A stretch of DNA of 64,000 nt from Deinococcus actinosclerus (lineage in GTDB: Bacteria > Deinococcota > Deinococci > Deinococcales > Deinococcaceae): NCBI RefSeq assembly GCF_001507665.1, contig NZ_CP013910.1, positions 805,501 to 869,500 on the forward strand. The letters are read 5' to 3'. Numbering within the stretch: the stretch's first letter is position 1; every line of letters starts with the position of its first letter. The notes below the pieces were generated by a model, which did not search any database, was not told the DNA's origin, and worked only from the letters and a program-made list of their open reading frames with translations. Both the position numbers and the translations under genes were made by a program. Below are positions 40,471 to 49,734 of this stretch, one piece after another.

Positions 40471-42366
40471 TTACTTGTCGGCGGGGGGCGCCGTGGTGGC
40501 GCTGCCGCCCGGCGTGGCGTCGGTCGCCGCGCCGTCCGTCTTGCCGCCGGCGCCGCTGTCCTTGGCGGGCGTGGCGGGCGTCTTGGGCGCCGCCGCGGCC
40601 ACACGCTTCTCCTGCGCGGCCAGCACGGTCTTCAGGTTGTCGGTGGGCTTGAGGGTCTTCACCTGGGCGTCCAGGAAGGTCTGGCCCTCGCTGCTCTTCT
40701 TCTGGCCCAGCACGACCGGTTCGATCTGGTCGCGGACCTGAGCGAAGGTCTTCGCCTCGGCGGGCTTCAGATCGGTCACGTACAGCACCGAGTAGCGGTC
40801 GCCGACCTTCACCACGTCGCTCAGGCTGCCGTCGGCGGCGTCCTTGAGGGACTTGGCGGCGAAGACGGCGGCGTTCAGTTCCTCGCTCAGCTTGCCGTCA
40901 CCGGCGGTCACGGCGCCGCGCTCGCTGACGGTGCCGCCGACCTTGCTGGCGGCCGAGACGAAGTCCCCGCGCGTGAAGCTGCCCCGGAAGGCCACGGCCT
41001 TGGCCTGATCCTTGAAGCTGGCCTCGCTGACCGTGGCGCTGGCGGGCGACTCGAACTGGGCCTTGTTCTCGGTGTAGTACGCCTGCAGGTCCGCGTCGGT
41101 GACCTTCGCGTTCCGCGCGCCGTAGGCGGCGACGCCCTGCGCGATCTCCTGGCGGGTGCCGACGAGGTTCAGTTTCAGGCGCTCAGCGATGGTGGGCGCC
41201 GCGTACCCCTGGATGATCTGCTGCACGACCTGGGGCTTGAGGATGCCGTTCACGAGCTGCGAGGCCTGTTCGGCGGGCACCTGCTGGAGCAGGCTGGCGA
41301 ACTGCTGGTTGTTCACGACCTGCTCGATCACCTGCGAGTAGCGGACGTTCTGCCCGGCGACGGTGGCGACCGTCGGGTCTTCCACCTTCCAGTTCAGGTC
41401 CTTGAACTCGATCTTGGCGTCCTTACGCAGGCCCTCGACCCAGGCTTCCACGGCGGCGTTCTGCTTGCTGGCGTTCACGGCGGTGGCCACGTCGCTCTTG
41501 GCCTCGGCGAAGGGCTTGGCGCTGGGGGCGAGGTACTTCTCGACCTTCACGATGTAGAACTTCCCGCCGCTTTCCACGACGTCGGTCAGGCCGCCGTCCT
41601 TCAGCGCGAAGGCGGCCGCGCCGACCTCGCTGGGCAGCGCCACCTGCGCCACCGGGCGGGGCGCGCCGTTCTCGATGGGGCCCAGGGCGCCGCCCCGGTC
41701 CTTGAACTCGGTGCTGTTGGCGCCCGCGAGCTGCGCGAAGTCCGCGCCGCCCCTGAGCTGCTTGAGCAGGTCGGCCGCCTTGGCCTTGTCGCTGACCACG
41801 ATCTCGCGGCCCTGGATGCGCGCGTCCGTCTGGTACTTCTCCTGGTTCAGGTCGTAGTACGCCTGAAGTTCCGCGTCGGTCGCGGTGGGCACGGCCTTCT
41901 TGATCTCGTCGACCCGGCGCTCGATGGCGAGGCTCTGGCGCACCTGCTTGCGGTACTCGCTGTCGGTCAGGCCCACGCCCTGCAGCGCGTCCGTCCAGGC
42001 CTTGTTGTCGGTCAGGTTGTTCTGCGCGCGGACTTCCTTGACCTTGGCGTCCACGTCGCCGCGGCTGACCTTGATGTCCTTCACGGCGTTCGACACGAGC
42101 GTCTGGTCGATCTGCTGCGCGACCACGTAGGTCTTGAAGTCGTCGCCGAGCACGCCGGTGTCGGTGCTGCTCAGCACCTGGTTGCCGCGCTTGGCGGCTT
42201 CGAGCTGCTCGACGGTGACGGTCGTGCCGTTCACGGTCAGGGCGGGCGTGCCGGTCTGCTTGTTGAACAGGCTGCCGAGGTTCGGGGTGAACTGGTAGGC
42301 CATGCCGACCACGAGCAGCAGGGCCAGGACGCCCATCAGGACGTTCACGAGTTTCTTCTTGTTCAC
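40471..42366 (-). CDS. SurA/PpiD-like peptidylprolyl isomerase, membrane-anchored
   Basis: A 631-residue extracytoplasmic foldase. An uncleaved N-terminal anchor (VNVLMGVLALLLVVGMAYQF) is followed by SurA_N-like chaperone helices (about 45-165). A parvulin-type region (about 185-300: ADLLKQLRGGADFAQLAGAN, GALGPIENG, YIVKVEKYL) follows, then a second helical/parvulin-like half (about 320-570) and a Pro/Ala/Thr-rich tail. The duplicated layout resembles PpiD. The GTG at 42366 has AAGGAG 6 nt upstream. The SD lies inside a five-codon ORF (ATG to TGA) whose stop overlaps this GTG. Confidence 0.85.
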   Translation of the reverse strand: MNKKKLVNVLMGVLALLLVVGMAYQFTPNLGSLFNKQTGTPALTVNGTTVTVEQLEAAKRGNQVLSSTDTGVLGDDFKTYVVAQQIDQTLVSNAVKDIKVSRGDVDAKVKEVRAQNNLTDNKAWTDALQGVGLTDSEYRKQVRQSLAIERRVDEIKKAVPTATDAELQAYYDLNQEKYQTDARIQGREIVVSDKAKAADLLKQLRGGADFAQLAGANSTEFKDRGGALGPIENGAPRPVAQVALPSEVGAAAFALKDGGLTDVVESGGKFYIVKVEKYLAPSAKPFAEAKSDVATAVNASKQNAAVEAWVEGLRKDAKIEFKDLNWKVEDPTVATVAGQNVRYSQVIEQVVNNQQFASLLQQVPAEQASQLVNGILKPQVVQQIIQGYAAPTIAERLKLNLVGTRQEIAQGVAAYGARNAKVTDADLQAYYTENKAQFESPASATVSEASFKDQAKAVAFRGSFTRGDFVSAASKVGGTVSERGAVTAGDGKLSEELNAAVFAAKSLKDAADGSLSDVVKVGDRYSVLYVTDLKPAEAKTFAQVRDQIEPVVLGQKKSSEGQTFLDAQVKTLKPTDNLKTVLAAQEKRVAAAAPKTPATPAKDSGAGGKTDGAATDATPGGSATTAPPADK

Positions 42367-42396
42367 TTGATCTCCTTCATGCGAAGTGCTAGGGTA
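42367..42396. promoter_or_regulatory. overlapping divergent promoters of tRNA-Arg and the foldase gene
   Basis: For the tRNA: TTGATC (42367-42372), a 17-bp spacer and TAGGGT (42390-42395), 11 nt before the mature 5' end. On the other strand TACCCT (42391-42396, complement) would serve the foldase gene. The two -10 elements are almost the same bases read on opposite strands, so only one polymerase can occupy the site at a time. Confidence 0.55.
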
Positions 42397-42406
42397 CCGG
42401 AGCTCT

Positions 42407-42483
<77 letters not shown>

Positions 42484-42494
42484 CACACTGAACG

Positions 42495-42517
42495 CCACCC
42501 CTCGGGGTGGTGTTTTT
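42495..42517 (+). terminator. intrinsic terminator of the tRNA gene
   Basis: CCACCC-CTCG-GGGTGG (42495-42510) is followed by TGTTTTT (42511-42517), 12 bases after the tRNA CCA end. The following bases to 42711 hold no gene. Confidence 0.88.
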
Positions 42518-42711
42518 CGTTCAGGACGCGGACGTCCCCGGCAGTTGTCTGGAAGCGCACGCGCCGGATTCTAGCACGCAGAATTAAGCGGGCGTGAAGA
42601 AAGAAAGGGCGTGCTGGACAGTGTTTTGGTGTAGACGGCCGGCCGCGCATGAAGGCGTGAGCTGCCCCCCGACCGGTGCCCGGCCGCGCCGCAGCCTGTA
42701 CCCTGGAGGGC

Positions 42712-43707
42712 ATGAGCACCCACCTCCTGACCCTGCTTGAAACGCTGCCCGGCAGCTACAGCGGCCCCACCCGCCCCGAGGAGGCCCCCTACGGCCTCGT
42801 CGGCAGCGGCGAGGGCACCCTGGCGGCGCACCTCGCGCAGACGCTCGTGGCGAGCAGCCTCACCCGCAGCGGCACCCAGTTCGTCCTGAGCAGCCCCGAC
42901 GCCGCCGCCCTCGCCACCGACTACGCCGACCTCGCCAGCGTCGCGGGCGCGCAGGTGCGCCGCGTCGCCACCGGCGGCACCCCCGAGGAGATCGACACCC
43001 TGGTCCCCGGCGGGCCGCTCGCCACGTACCACTTCGCGCAGTTCGTCGCCCACGCCACGGGCCACAGCGAGGACGCCCAGGCCGCCGACGCCCTGCTGGG
43101 CGACCTCGCCGCCCGCTGCGCCCCGCACGTCACGGACAACAACCCTGCTCGCGACCTCGCCTGGAGCCTGTGGGGCCGCACGCCGCTGCTGCTCGCCGCG
43201 CCTGACGCGGACGCCCTGCCGCACGCGTGGCAGCAGCTGCTGGCCCGCACCGGCAAGACCCTCAGCGTGCCCCTGATCGGCGATCCCCTGCCCCTGGTGA
43301 CCGGCGCGTTCGAGGCGCAGCACGAGAAGGGCGACGCCAAGGTCGCCGTGATCCTCGGCGACGCCGACGACACCCTGCTGCTCGCGCGCGAGGTGCTCGA
43401 ATCCCGCATCGATGAGATCATCCACGTGCCCTACCCGGACGGCGCCGTCGGCTACCCCGCGCAGCTGGCCCTGTGGTACTTCGGCGCGTGGGTGGCCGCG
43501 TACCTCGCCGAACGCTACGGCGCGTCCGCCGCCGACCAGCCCGTCCTGGCCCGCGCGCAGGGCGTCATGAGCGGCGAGGACCGTGAACAGGCGCGCCTGG
43601 CCGCGCCCCGCGACGACCTGCGCCGCACGAACGTCGTCAAGGACTGGGCCGACGACCAGGACCTGGACGACGTGGAACTCGACGAGGAAGACCGCGACGA
43701 GGAGTGA
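42712..43707 (+). CDS. SIS-domain protein, phosphoglucose/phosphomannose isomerase-like
   Basis: A 331-residue protein whose C-terminal half resembles the second SIS domain of bifunctional phosphoglucose/phosphomannose isomerases (KVAVILGDADDTLLLAREVL, VPYPDGAVGYPAQLALWYFG, LAERYG). The N-terminal half is a degenerate sugar-isomerase fold (PYGLVGSGEGTLAAHLAQ). An acidic tail ends the protein (DDVELDEEDRDEE). The catalytic residues are not clear to me, so it may be a divergent family member. The ATG at 42712 is preceded by TACCCT 7 nt upstream and also by GGAGGG inside that spacer, so either initiation mode is possible. Hairpins follow at 43715 and 43768. Confidence 0.65.
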   Translation: MSTHLLTLLETLPGSYSGPTRPEEAPYGLVGSGEGTLAAHLAQTLVASSLTRSGTQFVLSSPDAAALATDYADLASVAGAQVRRVATGGTPEEIDTLVPGGPLATYHFAQFVAHATGHSEDAQAADALLGDLAARCAPHVTDNNPARDLAWSLWGRTPLLLAAPDADALPHAWQQLLARTGKTLSVPLIGDPLPLVTGAFEAQHEKGDAKVAVILGDADDTLLLAREVLESRIDEIIHVPYPDGAVGYPAQLALWYFGAWVAAYLAERYGASAADQPVLARAQGVMSGEDREQARLAAPRDDLRRTNVVKDWADDQDLDDVELDEEDRDEE

Positions 43708-43714
43708 GTGGGCT

Positions 43715-43748
43715 GTGGGGCGTGGATCGGTCGCCTGACCCGCCCCAC
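43715..43748 (+). terminator. terminator of the SIS-domain gene
   Basis: GTGGGGCG (43715-43722) pairs with CGCCCCAC (43741-43748) around an 18-nt loop, 8 bases after the stop codon. Confidence 0.55.
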
Positions 43749-43767
43749 CTAGGCCACCAGATAGTGA

Positions 43768-43803
43768 AGCAGGGGGCGTCGGCGTCCGCCTTCGCTCCCT
43801 GCT
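43768..43803 (-). terminator. terminator of the homoserine dehydrogenase gene
   Basis: An 11-bp stem with one mismatch (43768-43778 with 43793-43803) has an inner GGCG/CGCC pairing and lies 15 bases beyond the hom stop on the minus strand. The downstream bases on that strand are moderately T-rich. Confidence 0.6.
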
Positions 43804-43818
43804 CTCGCGGCTGCCCAG

Positions 43819-44781
43819 TCAGTGCAGCGGCACGTGTCCAGGGAAGCCGATCACCCAGTCGAGCAGGTCGCCGACCATGGCGCTCGCGGTGACCATGCCG
43901 CCCGCGCCGCCCCCGGCGAAGATCAGGGTGCCGCATTCCTCGCCCTCGTACACCATGGCGTTGCGGCTGGCCCCGGCGGTGCACAGCGGGTGGTCCTCCG
44001 GCAGCGACTGCGGGGAGACGCGGGCCTGCCACTCTCCATTCACGCTCTCCAGTTCCGCCACGAGCTTGATGCGTTCGCCGCGTGCGCGGGCCGCCTGCAC
44101 GTCCGCGAGGGTCAGGTCCTCGATGCCCTGCACCTGCACGCGGTCGTACGGGAAGTTGCCGTCCGCGCAGAAGCGCGCCAGCACCGTCAGTTTGTGCGCC
44201 GTGTCGAAGCCCCCGACGTCCAGGGTGGGCGGGTCCTCCGCGTACCCCAGCGCCTGCGCTTCCGCCAGGGCCTGCGCGTACTCCTTGCCCTGCTCCATCT
44301 GCGTGATGATGTACAGGCACGTGCCGTTCAGCACCGCCTGCAGGCGCTCGAAGGTGCTGGCGCGCAGCACGGTGCTCATCGGGCCGATCACGGGCGTCCC
44401 GGCCATCACGGACGCCTCGTAGTACAGCTTGCCGTCCAGGGCGTAGGCGCGCAGCTCGTCCCATTTCTCGGCCAGCAGCGCCTTGTTCGCCGTGATCACC
44501 GGGCGGCCCGAGCGCAGGTGCGGGCGCAGCAGGCTCATGGGGTGCTCCACGCCGCCCATCGCCTCGATGACCACGCCGCACTCCTGCAAGAAGGCGGGGT
44601 CGGTCGTCAGGGGCGTGCCGGGCGGGCAGGCGCGCGGGCGGGTGGTGTCGCGCACGAGGACGCCCGCCACCTCGATCCGCACACCCAGATCGGCGAAGAT
44701 CGCCTCGCGCCTCCGGATCAGGTTCAGGACGTCCTGCCCCACGGTGCCACAGCCCAGCACGCCCACGGTCACGGTTCTCAT
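43819..44781 (-). CDS. hom: homoserine dehydrogenase
   Basis: A 320-residue enzyme reducing aspartate semialdehyde to homoserine for Thr and Met synthesis. It has the NAD(P) site [13 protein letters not shown] at the N-terminus, [30 protein letters not shown], and the catalytic-domain run [20 protein letters not shown] with [20 protein letters not shown]. It lacks the C-terminal ACT domain of feedback-regulated forms, as in other short homoserine dehydrogenases. TACAGT lies 7 nt before the ATG (leaderless). It stands alone, without thrB or thrC. Confidence 0.93.
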   Translation of the reverse strand: MRTVTVGVLGCGTVGQDVLNLIRRREAIFADLGVRIEVAGVLVRDTTRPRACPPGTPLTTDPAFLQECGVVIEAMGGVEHPMSLLRPHLRSGRPVITANKALLAEKWDELRAYALDGKLYYEASVMAGTPVIGPMSTVLRASTFERLQAVLNGTCLYIITQMEQGKEYAQALAEAQALGYAEDPPTLDVGGFDTAHKLTVLARFCADGNFPYDRVQVQGIEDLTLADVQAARARGERIKLVAELESVNGEWQARVSPQSLPEDHPLCTAGASRNAMVYEGEECGTLIFAGGGAGGMVTASAMVGDLLDWVIGFPGHVPLH

Positions 44782-44977
44782 GCGCCCGACTGTAGCGCCC
44801 GCGCCCCCCGCGTCCGGACGCCTGGATTAGACGCGTCCTCCCGCGGGACCCGCTGCCACCTGCCAGCCGTGACCGACGCCGGACCTGACAGGCGGCAACT
44901 CCACGGGGGCCCACTGTGAGGGCCGCGTCAGGAGAACGTGTCCGCAGCCGCTCACGGGGGGGCGCTAGACTGCACTC

Positions 44978-45052
44978 ATGATTCCCGTGTCCACCCTGTC
45001 TGCCCACAGCCGTCCGCCGTGCCGAGCACGCGGGCGCTCCCCCGCCCCGTGA
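44978..45052 (+). CDS. leaderless mini-ORF overlapping the prfA start codon
   Basis: A 24-codon ORF ([20 protein letters not shown], ending SPAP). It begins with an ATG 6 nt after TAGACT (44966-44971), exactly the spacing seen at leaderless genes in this window. Its TGA (45050-45052) overlaps the GTG of prfA (45049-45051). The peptide is Arg/Pro-rich with no motif. The arrangement predicts that ribosomes bind the mRNA 5' end, translate the mini-ORF and restart on prfA. Confidence 0.6.
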   Translation: MIPVSTLSAHSRPPCRARGRSPAP

Positions 45053-46158
45053 GTCGCCTCGACGAGCTCGCGGCGGAATTCGGCAAGGTCGAGCGGGCGC
45101 TGGGCGACCCGGCCGCGCTGGCCGACCCGCGCGAGTACGCCCGCCTGACCCGCCGCCACCGCGAGCTGCTGCCGCTCGTGACCCTGCTGCGTGAACGCGA
45201 CGGGCTGGCAGGGGACCTGCGCGGCGCGCGCGAACTCCTCACCGACCCCGACATGCGCGACCCTGAGCTGCGCGAACTGGCCGCCGGTGAGGTGCAGGCC
45301 CTGGAGGCGCGGCTGGCCGAGATCGAATCGGACCTCGTCGTGCTGCTGCTCCCCACCGATCCGGACGACGCCAAGGACGTGATCCTGGAACTGCGCGCCG
45401 GGGCGGGCGGCGCCGAGGCCGGGCTGTTCGTGATGGACCTGCTGCGCATGTACACCCGCTACGCCGAGGGGCTGGGCCTGAAACTCAGCGTTCTGGACGC
45501 CAGCGAGAGCGACCTGGGCGGCGCGAGCAAGGTCGTGGCCGAGGTCACGGGCGACGGCGCGTTCCGGGCCTTCCGGTGGGAGCGCGGCGTGCACCGCGTG
45601 CAGCGCGTTCCCGCCACCGAGAGCCAGGGCCGCATCCACACGAGCACCGTCACGGTGGCCGTGCTGCCCGAGGCCGACACGGCAGAGGTCCAGCTCGACC
45701 TGTCCGAGGTGCGCATCGACGTGTTCCGCTCGCAGGGCGCGGGCGGGCAGGGCGTGAACACCACCGACTCGGCCGTGCGCGCCGTGTACCGCGCGGGCAC
45801 GCCCGACGAGATCATGGTCGTGTGCCAGGACGGCCGCTCGCAGATCAAGAACCGCGAGAAGGCCCTCCAGGTGCTCGCCGCGCGCCTCGCCGAGCGGGAA
45901 CGTGTCGCGCGCGAGGAACGCGAACGCAGCGACCGCGCCGCGCAGGTCGGCAGCGGCGACCGCAGCGAGAAGATCCGCACGTACAACTACCCCCAGAACC
46001 GCGTGACCGACCACCGCCTGGAAGGGGAGGGCAAGAACCACCCCCTCGACAGCGTGATCGCGGGCGCGCTGGGGCCGGTCGTGGCGAACCTCGCCCGCGC
46101 GCAGCGCGAACTGCAACTCCTCCAGATGGGCGAGGAGGGCCAGCATGGCGCGGCGTGA
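45049..46158 (+). CDS. prfA: peptide chain release factor 1
   Basis: This 369-residue factor recognises UAA and UAG and triggers peptide release. The codon-recognition tripeptide PAT appears in [15 protein letters not shown] (about 186), identifying RF1 rather than RF2, and the catalytic GGQ lies in [15 protein letters not shown] (about 230). The start is placed at GTG 45049 because [20 protein letters not shown] aligns with the family N-terminus. Upstream codons in frame (to 44938) do not, and the real promoter lies at 44966. Initiation is probably coupled to the overlapping mini-ORF. It overlaps the next gene by 14 bases. Confidence 0.95.
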   Translation: MSRLDELAAEFGKVERALGDPAALADPREYARLTRRHRELLPLVTLLRERDGLAGDLRGARELLTDPDMRDPELRELAAGEVQALEARLAEIESDLVVLLLPTDPDDAKDVILELRAGAGGAEAGLFVMDLLRMYTRYAEGLGLKLSVLDASESDLGGASKVVAEVTGDGAFRAFRWERGVHRVQRVPATESQGRIHTSTVTVAVLPEADTAEVQLDLSEVRIDVFRSQGAGGQGVNTTDSAVRAVYRAGTPDEIMVVCQDGRSQIKNREKALQVLAARLAERERVAREERERSDRAAQVGSGDRSEKIRTYNYPQNRVTDHRLEGEGKNHPLDSVIAGALGPVVANLARAQRELQLLQMGEEGQHGAA

Positions 46159-46639
46159 CCTGCTCGTCGCCGCCGGGATCCTCCGCGACCGCTTCGGCCG
46201 CGTGCTGCTCGTCGGCAACGACTGGCAGGGCCACGGGCGCGTGCGCCACACCCTGCCGGGCGGCGTGGTCGAACCCGGCGAGACCCTCCCCGAGGCGCTG
46301 TACCGCGAGATCTACGAGGAGACCGGCCTGAAGCTGACGGGCATCAGGCACATGGCCTACACCGTGCACATCGAGGACGAACGCCGCGGCGAACGCGCCA
46401 TCGCCGTGGCGTTCGAGGCCACCTGGGACGGCCTCCTGAATCCCGCTGACCCCGACGGGTTCATCGTGGAGGCCCGCTTCTGCACCGTCGAGGAGGCGCT
46501 GGAAAAGATCGAGGCGCCCCCCATGCGCGAGCCCCTGAGCGACTACCTGCTCACCGGGGAACCGGGCCGCTTCTACGCCTTCAAGGGCTGGGACGGCCGC
46601 GGCGGCCTGCGCATCCCGGCCCTGAAACCCCGGCCCTGA
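46145..46639 (+). CDS. NUDIX hydrolase
   Basis: A 164-residue pyrophosphohydrolase. The Nudix box is complete: [24 protein letters not shown] (about 39-62), with the Glu residues that bind Mg. Substrates of this family range from oxidised nucleotides to ADP-ribose and cannot be told here. GAGGAGGG lies 6 nt before the ATG. It overlaps prfA by 14 bases and is presumably co-transcribed with it. Deinococcus genomes are rich in NUDIX genes, generally interpreted as housecleaning of damaged nucleotides. Confidence 0.92.
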   Translation: MARRDLLVAAGILRDRFGRVLLVGNDWQGHGRVRHTLPGGVVEPGETLPEALYREIYEETGLKLTGIRHMAYTVHIEDERRGERAIAVAFEATWDGLLNPADPDGFIVEARFCTVEEALEKIEAPPMREPLSDYLLTGEPGRFYAFKGWDGRGGLRIPALKPRP

Positions 46640-46698
46640 CCCCTGACGCTGACCGGCGCGCGGGACACCGGCCTTCCGCGCCGGGTCCCCCGGCCCGG

Positions 46699-49659
46699 TC
46701 AGGCGGCGGGCCCGGGCTGAGGGACCCGGCCCGCGCCGCTGTCCTCCTCCTGGCCCTCCTGACCCTCGCCCGCATCCGGGCGCGGCGCCCGCACCGCCAG
46801 CAGCAGCAGCGCCAGTCCGGTCACCAGGACCGCCAGTCCGGTCGCCACGCGCGGCAACTCGTACAGGCGCGCGTCGAGCAGCGCGGCCTTCACGCCGGCC
46901 GCCGCCCCGACGCCCACCCCCATGTCCCACAGGGGCCGCGCGCCGCCCCGGCCCACCCCGCCCCAGCGCCAGGCGCCCAGCGCCACCAGCACCCCGGTGA
47001 TCAGCGCCCCCAGGCTGCCCAGCGTGCCCAGCGGGCCGTCCAGCCTCAGCCCGGCTGACGCGGGGAACAGCAGCCACAGCGCACTGACGCCCAGGGCCAC
47101 TCCACCCCCGAGCAGCGGCGCCCGCCACACGCGCGCGGGCAGGGGAGGCAGGGAGGCCGCTGGGGGCGTCCAGCGCGTCCAGAGTCGGCGTCCGGTGGGC
47201 GTGTGCAGCAGCGCCCACCCGGCCAGGAGCGCCAGGGCGGCCAGCGGCAGCGCGAACCAGCTGGCCGCCACGTCGGTCCCCCTCCCGGGGTCGGCCGCGC
47301 GGCTCAGCAGGCCGCTCAGGACCGCGGCGCCGACCACCCCGGCCCCGACCGCCAGGGCCGAGCGGGACAGCGTGGCCGCGCGGCGCAGGTTCAGGCGATG
47401 CCCCGCTACCGCCAGGGCCGCCAGCGCCAGCCCCACGCTGGAGACGCCGTCCAGGCCGAGCCACAGCCCCAGGGTGAAGAGCAGCAGCCCCGTCCCGGCC
47501 CACGCGGCCTGCTGGGACGCGGGCGCCAGCGGCAGGGCTGGCCGAGGCTGGGCCGGGGGCGCCGCCTCGCGGCCCGGCGTGCCGTCGCGCGGGGCCCGCC
47601 CCGTCGGGGACGGGTCCGCGCGGGAGGCGAGCAGGGCCAGCAGGCTGCCGGTCAGGGCCGCCAGCCCCAGCGTCCCCCCGGTCACGCCGGGCGGCAGGCC
47701 CGCCCCCCAGGTCCAGGTGCCCAGTGCCAGCAGCACGGTGCTGCCCAGGACTGCCAGCTGCGCCCCGGCCCGCAGCGGCGTCAGCGGCGCGCCGCCCGCA
47801 CCGGAGGTGAGGCGGCCACGCGTGGCGGCTTCGGCCCACAGGGCCGCGCCGAGCAGCAGGATCGTCCCGGCCGCTTCCAGCGCGCCGCCCAGCGCGAACA
47901 CCGTCGCCGCGAGGCCCAGTCCCAGCGACTGCGCCTGCGCCTCGGGCGCCCAGCCCCGGTGCCCCAGGCGCCCTGCGAGCCCCCACCCACCCAGGAGGGC
48001 CGCCACGGTCGCCCAGACCAGCGCCGGGCCCGGCACGAGGCCGCTGGCCGTCAGCGCCGCCGCGACCAGCGCGCTCAGGGCCGTCAGGGCCACCCCCACG
48101 CGCGCCCAGGTGCGGCTGCGGGCCGCGAGACCCACCGCGCCCAGCGCGAGGCCCAGCCCGGTGAACGCCAGCGGCCGGCTGCGGGCCCCCAGCGCGCCCA
48201 GCAGCGCGGCAGCGGCCAGGGAGGTGGTGCCGGCCGTCGCGCCGCCCGCCACCGCACCCGCCACGTCGGCCGCCGTGGGGTGGCCCGAGGCCAGCTGCGC
48301 GCGCTGCGTGCGCCACGCCCAGCCGCTCAGGGCCACGCCGGCCGCGCACAGCACCAGCAGGCCGGGCAGCGCGTTCAGATTCAGCTGCGCGCCGCCGCCT
48401 AGCGCCGCCGCCGCGACGAGCAGGGGTGTGGAGGCGGCCAGCGCCGCGCCCAGCAGCAGGGCCGGCGGCGCCGCAGCGCCGTCCTGGCTCGTGGCCCCGG
48501 TGTCCCGGGGAAGGGGGAACCGCGCGCCCCAGCGCAGCAGCGCGGCGGCGCTCCCGCACGCCAGCAGGGTGCCCGCCACCCACGCCCACGGCCCCGGACC
48601 GGTCAGGTGCAGCGCCCCGGGCAGGGTCAGGGGCCCGGGCACGTGCGCCAGGGCCGCCACGAACTGCCCGGCGGGCAGGCCGGCCGCTATCAGGAGGGTC
48701 AGGACCAGACTGGACGCCCGGGGCAGGCCGGGCGCCACCTGTCCGGGGTCCGGGGCGTCGGCTGCCAGACCGCGCAGCAGCGCCGGGACGGCCAGCGCGG
48801 GAATCAGGCCGCTGAGCCCCATCACCAGCGGCGCCCACGCGCCGAGGTCGTCGCCCAGCATCCAGCTCGACACCGCCGCGCCGGCCCCCGCCATGGCGGC
48901 CAGCAGCGGCTCGCCCGCCTGCACGCTGCGCCGCGCCATGAGCGCCGACAGCAGCAGGAGCCCGGCCATCACGGCGCCCGGGCCCGCCGCGCCCAGGTGC
49001 TGCGCCAGCCCGCCCAGGCCCAGCGCCGCCGCCGCGTACCCCAGGCCGCGCAGCGCGCCCGCCACCGGCTGCGGCACGCCGCGCGCCGTCCACCACAGCA
49101 GCGCCGCGAAGGCGTACACCGCCGCCAGGGTCGTCCAGCCGGGCAGCGCCAGCGACCGCAGCGTCCACGCCAGCCCGGCGATCACCAGGCCGCCCCCGAT
49201 CACGCTCATGCGGGCGCGGCTGAAGGCCGGCGCGCCCAGATCCACCCCTGCCAGCCAGCGCCGCCGGGGCGGACGCGGCGGCGGGTCGTCCGGCCAGACG
49301 GGGGGCGCGGCCAGTTCCGCCGGCGCCGCCCGTACCGCCCGTGCCGCGTCCACCGGGTCAGGCCACTGGCCCCCCGGATGCAGGGGCGTGACCGGTCCGG
49401 GGGCTGCCGGCGAGGCGGGCGCGGCCCACTGGGGGGCCGGCGGGGAGAGGTCCGGCCGGGGGACCGCTGCCACCGGCGGTGCCGGGGCCACTCCAGCCGC
49501 AGCCGGCTCCAGGGCAGCCGCCTCCGGGGCAGGAGGCGCGGCCCGCCGCAGGGCGTCCAGCCGCCGGAGCGCCTCGTCCAGCTTGCGCTCTGTCCGGACG
49601 CTGCGCGCGACCAGCACGATCAGCAGCGTCCCGAAAAGCAGTTCGGTCAGGAGGGCCAT
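46699..49659 (-). CDS. very large multi-spanning membrane protein, DUF2339-like
   Basis: A 986-residue protein. After one N-terminal anchor (LLTELLFGTLLIVLVARSV), a short coiled segment (KLDEALRRLDALRR) and a Pro/Ala-rich linker to about residue 135, the remainder is an almost uninterrupted series of more than twenty hydrophobic segments. This organisation matches DUF2339 membrane proteins of unknown function. TATGCT lies 6 nt before the ATG (leaderless). No partner gene is adjacent. The extreme Ala/Leu/Gly composition leaves long open frames on the other strand, which should not be mistaken for genes. Confidence 0.7.
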   Translation of the reverse strand: MALLTELLFGTLLIVLVARSVRTERKLDEALRRLDALRRAAPPAPEAAALEPAAAGVAPAPPVAAVPRPDLSPPAPQWAAPASPAAPGPVTPLHPGGQWPDPVDAARAVRAAPAELAAPPVWPDDPPPRPPRRRWLAGVDLGAPAFSRARMSVIGGGLVIAGLAWTLRSLALPGWTTLAAVYAFAALLWWTARGVPQPVAGALRGLGYAAAALGLGGLAQHLGAAGPGAVMAGLLLLSALMARRSVQAGEPLLAAMAGAGAAVSSWMLGDDLGAWAPLVMGLSGLIPALAVPALLRGLAADAPDPGQVAPGLPRASSLVLTLLIAAGLPAGQFVAALAHVPGPLTLPGALHLTGPGPWAWVAGTLLACGSAAALLRWGARFPLPRDTGATSQDGAAAPPALLLGAALAASTPLLVAAAALGGGAQLNLNALPGLLVLCAAGVALSGWAWRTQRAQLASGHPTAADVAGAVAGGATAGTTSLAAAALLGALGARSRPLAFTGLGLALGAVGLAARSRTWARVGVALTALSALVAAALTASGLVPGPALVWATVAALLGGWGLAGRLGHRGWAPEAQAQSLGLGLAATVFALGGALEAAGTILLLGAALWAEAATRGRLTSGAGGAPLTPLRAGAQLAVLGSTVLLALGTWTWGAGLPPGVTGGTLGLAALTGSLLALLASRADPSPTGRAPRDGTPGREAAPPAQPRPALPLAPASQQAAWAGTGLLLFTLGLWLGLDGVSSVGLALAALAVAGHRLNLRRAATLSRSALAVGAGVVGAAVLSGLLSRAADPGRGTDVAASWFALPLAALALLAGWALLHTPTGRRLWTRWTPPAASLPPLPARVWRAPLLGGGVALGVSALWLLFPASAGLRLDGPLGTLGSLGALITGVLVALGAWRWGGVGRGGARPLWDMGVGVGAAAGVKAALLDARLYELPRVATGLAVLVTGLALLLLAVRAPRPDAGEGQEGQEEDSGAGRVPQPGPAA

Positions 49660-49717
49660 GCCGGCAGCATAGGCGAGGGGAGCGCCCGGTCCTGCGGCAC
49701 ATGCCGCCCTGGCAGCG

Positions 49718-49733
49718 CCCCGCTCCGGCGGGG
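49718..49733 (-). terminator. small hairpin after the histidine kinase gene
   Basis: CCCCGC-TCCG-GCGGGG (49718-49733) ends one base before the kinase stop codon on the minus strand. There is no T-run on that strand. Confidence 0.4.
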
Positions 49734-49734
49734 T

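Noticed and set aside
44938..45048. An upstream GTG start for prfA giving 37 extra residues
   Set aside because: The extension does not match release factors, and the likely promoter (44966-44971) lies inside it. The overlapping mini-ORF explains the space better.
44978..45060. Programmed frameshifting like that of prfB, joining the mini-ORF to the release factor
   Set aside because: The downstream protein is RF1 (PAT motif), which does not read UGA, so the RF2-type feedback logic does not apply. No slippery CUUUGAC-like site or upstream Shine-Dalgarno is present.
45845..49168. A very long minus-strand open frame of 1107 codons
   Set aside because: It overlaps the DUF2339-like gene in another frame, is a repetitive Gly/Arg/Ala-rich translation with no domain, and lacks a start signal. 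It is a by-product of GC-rich codons in the real gene.
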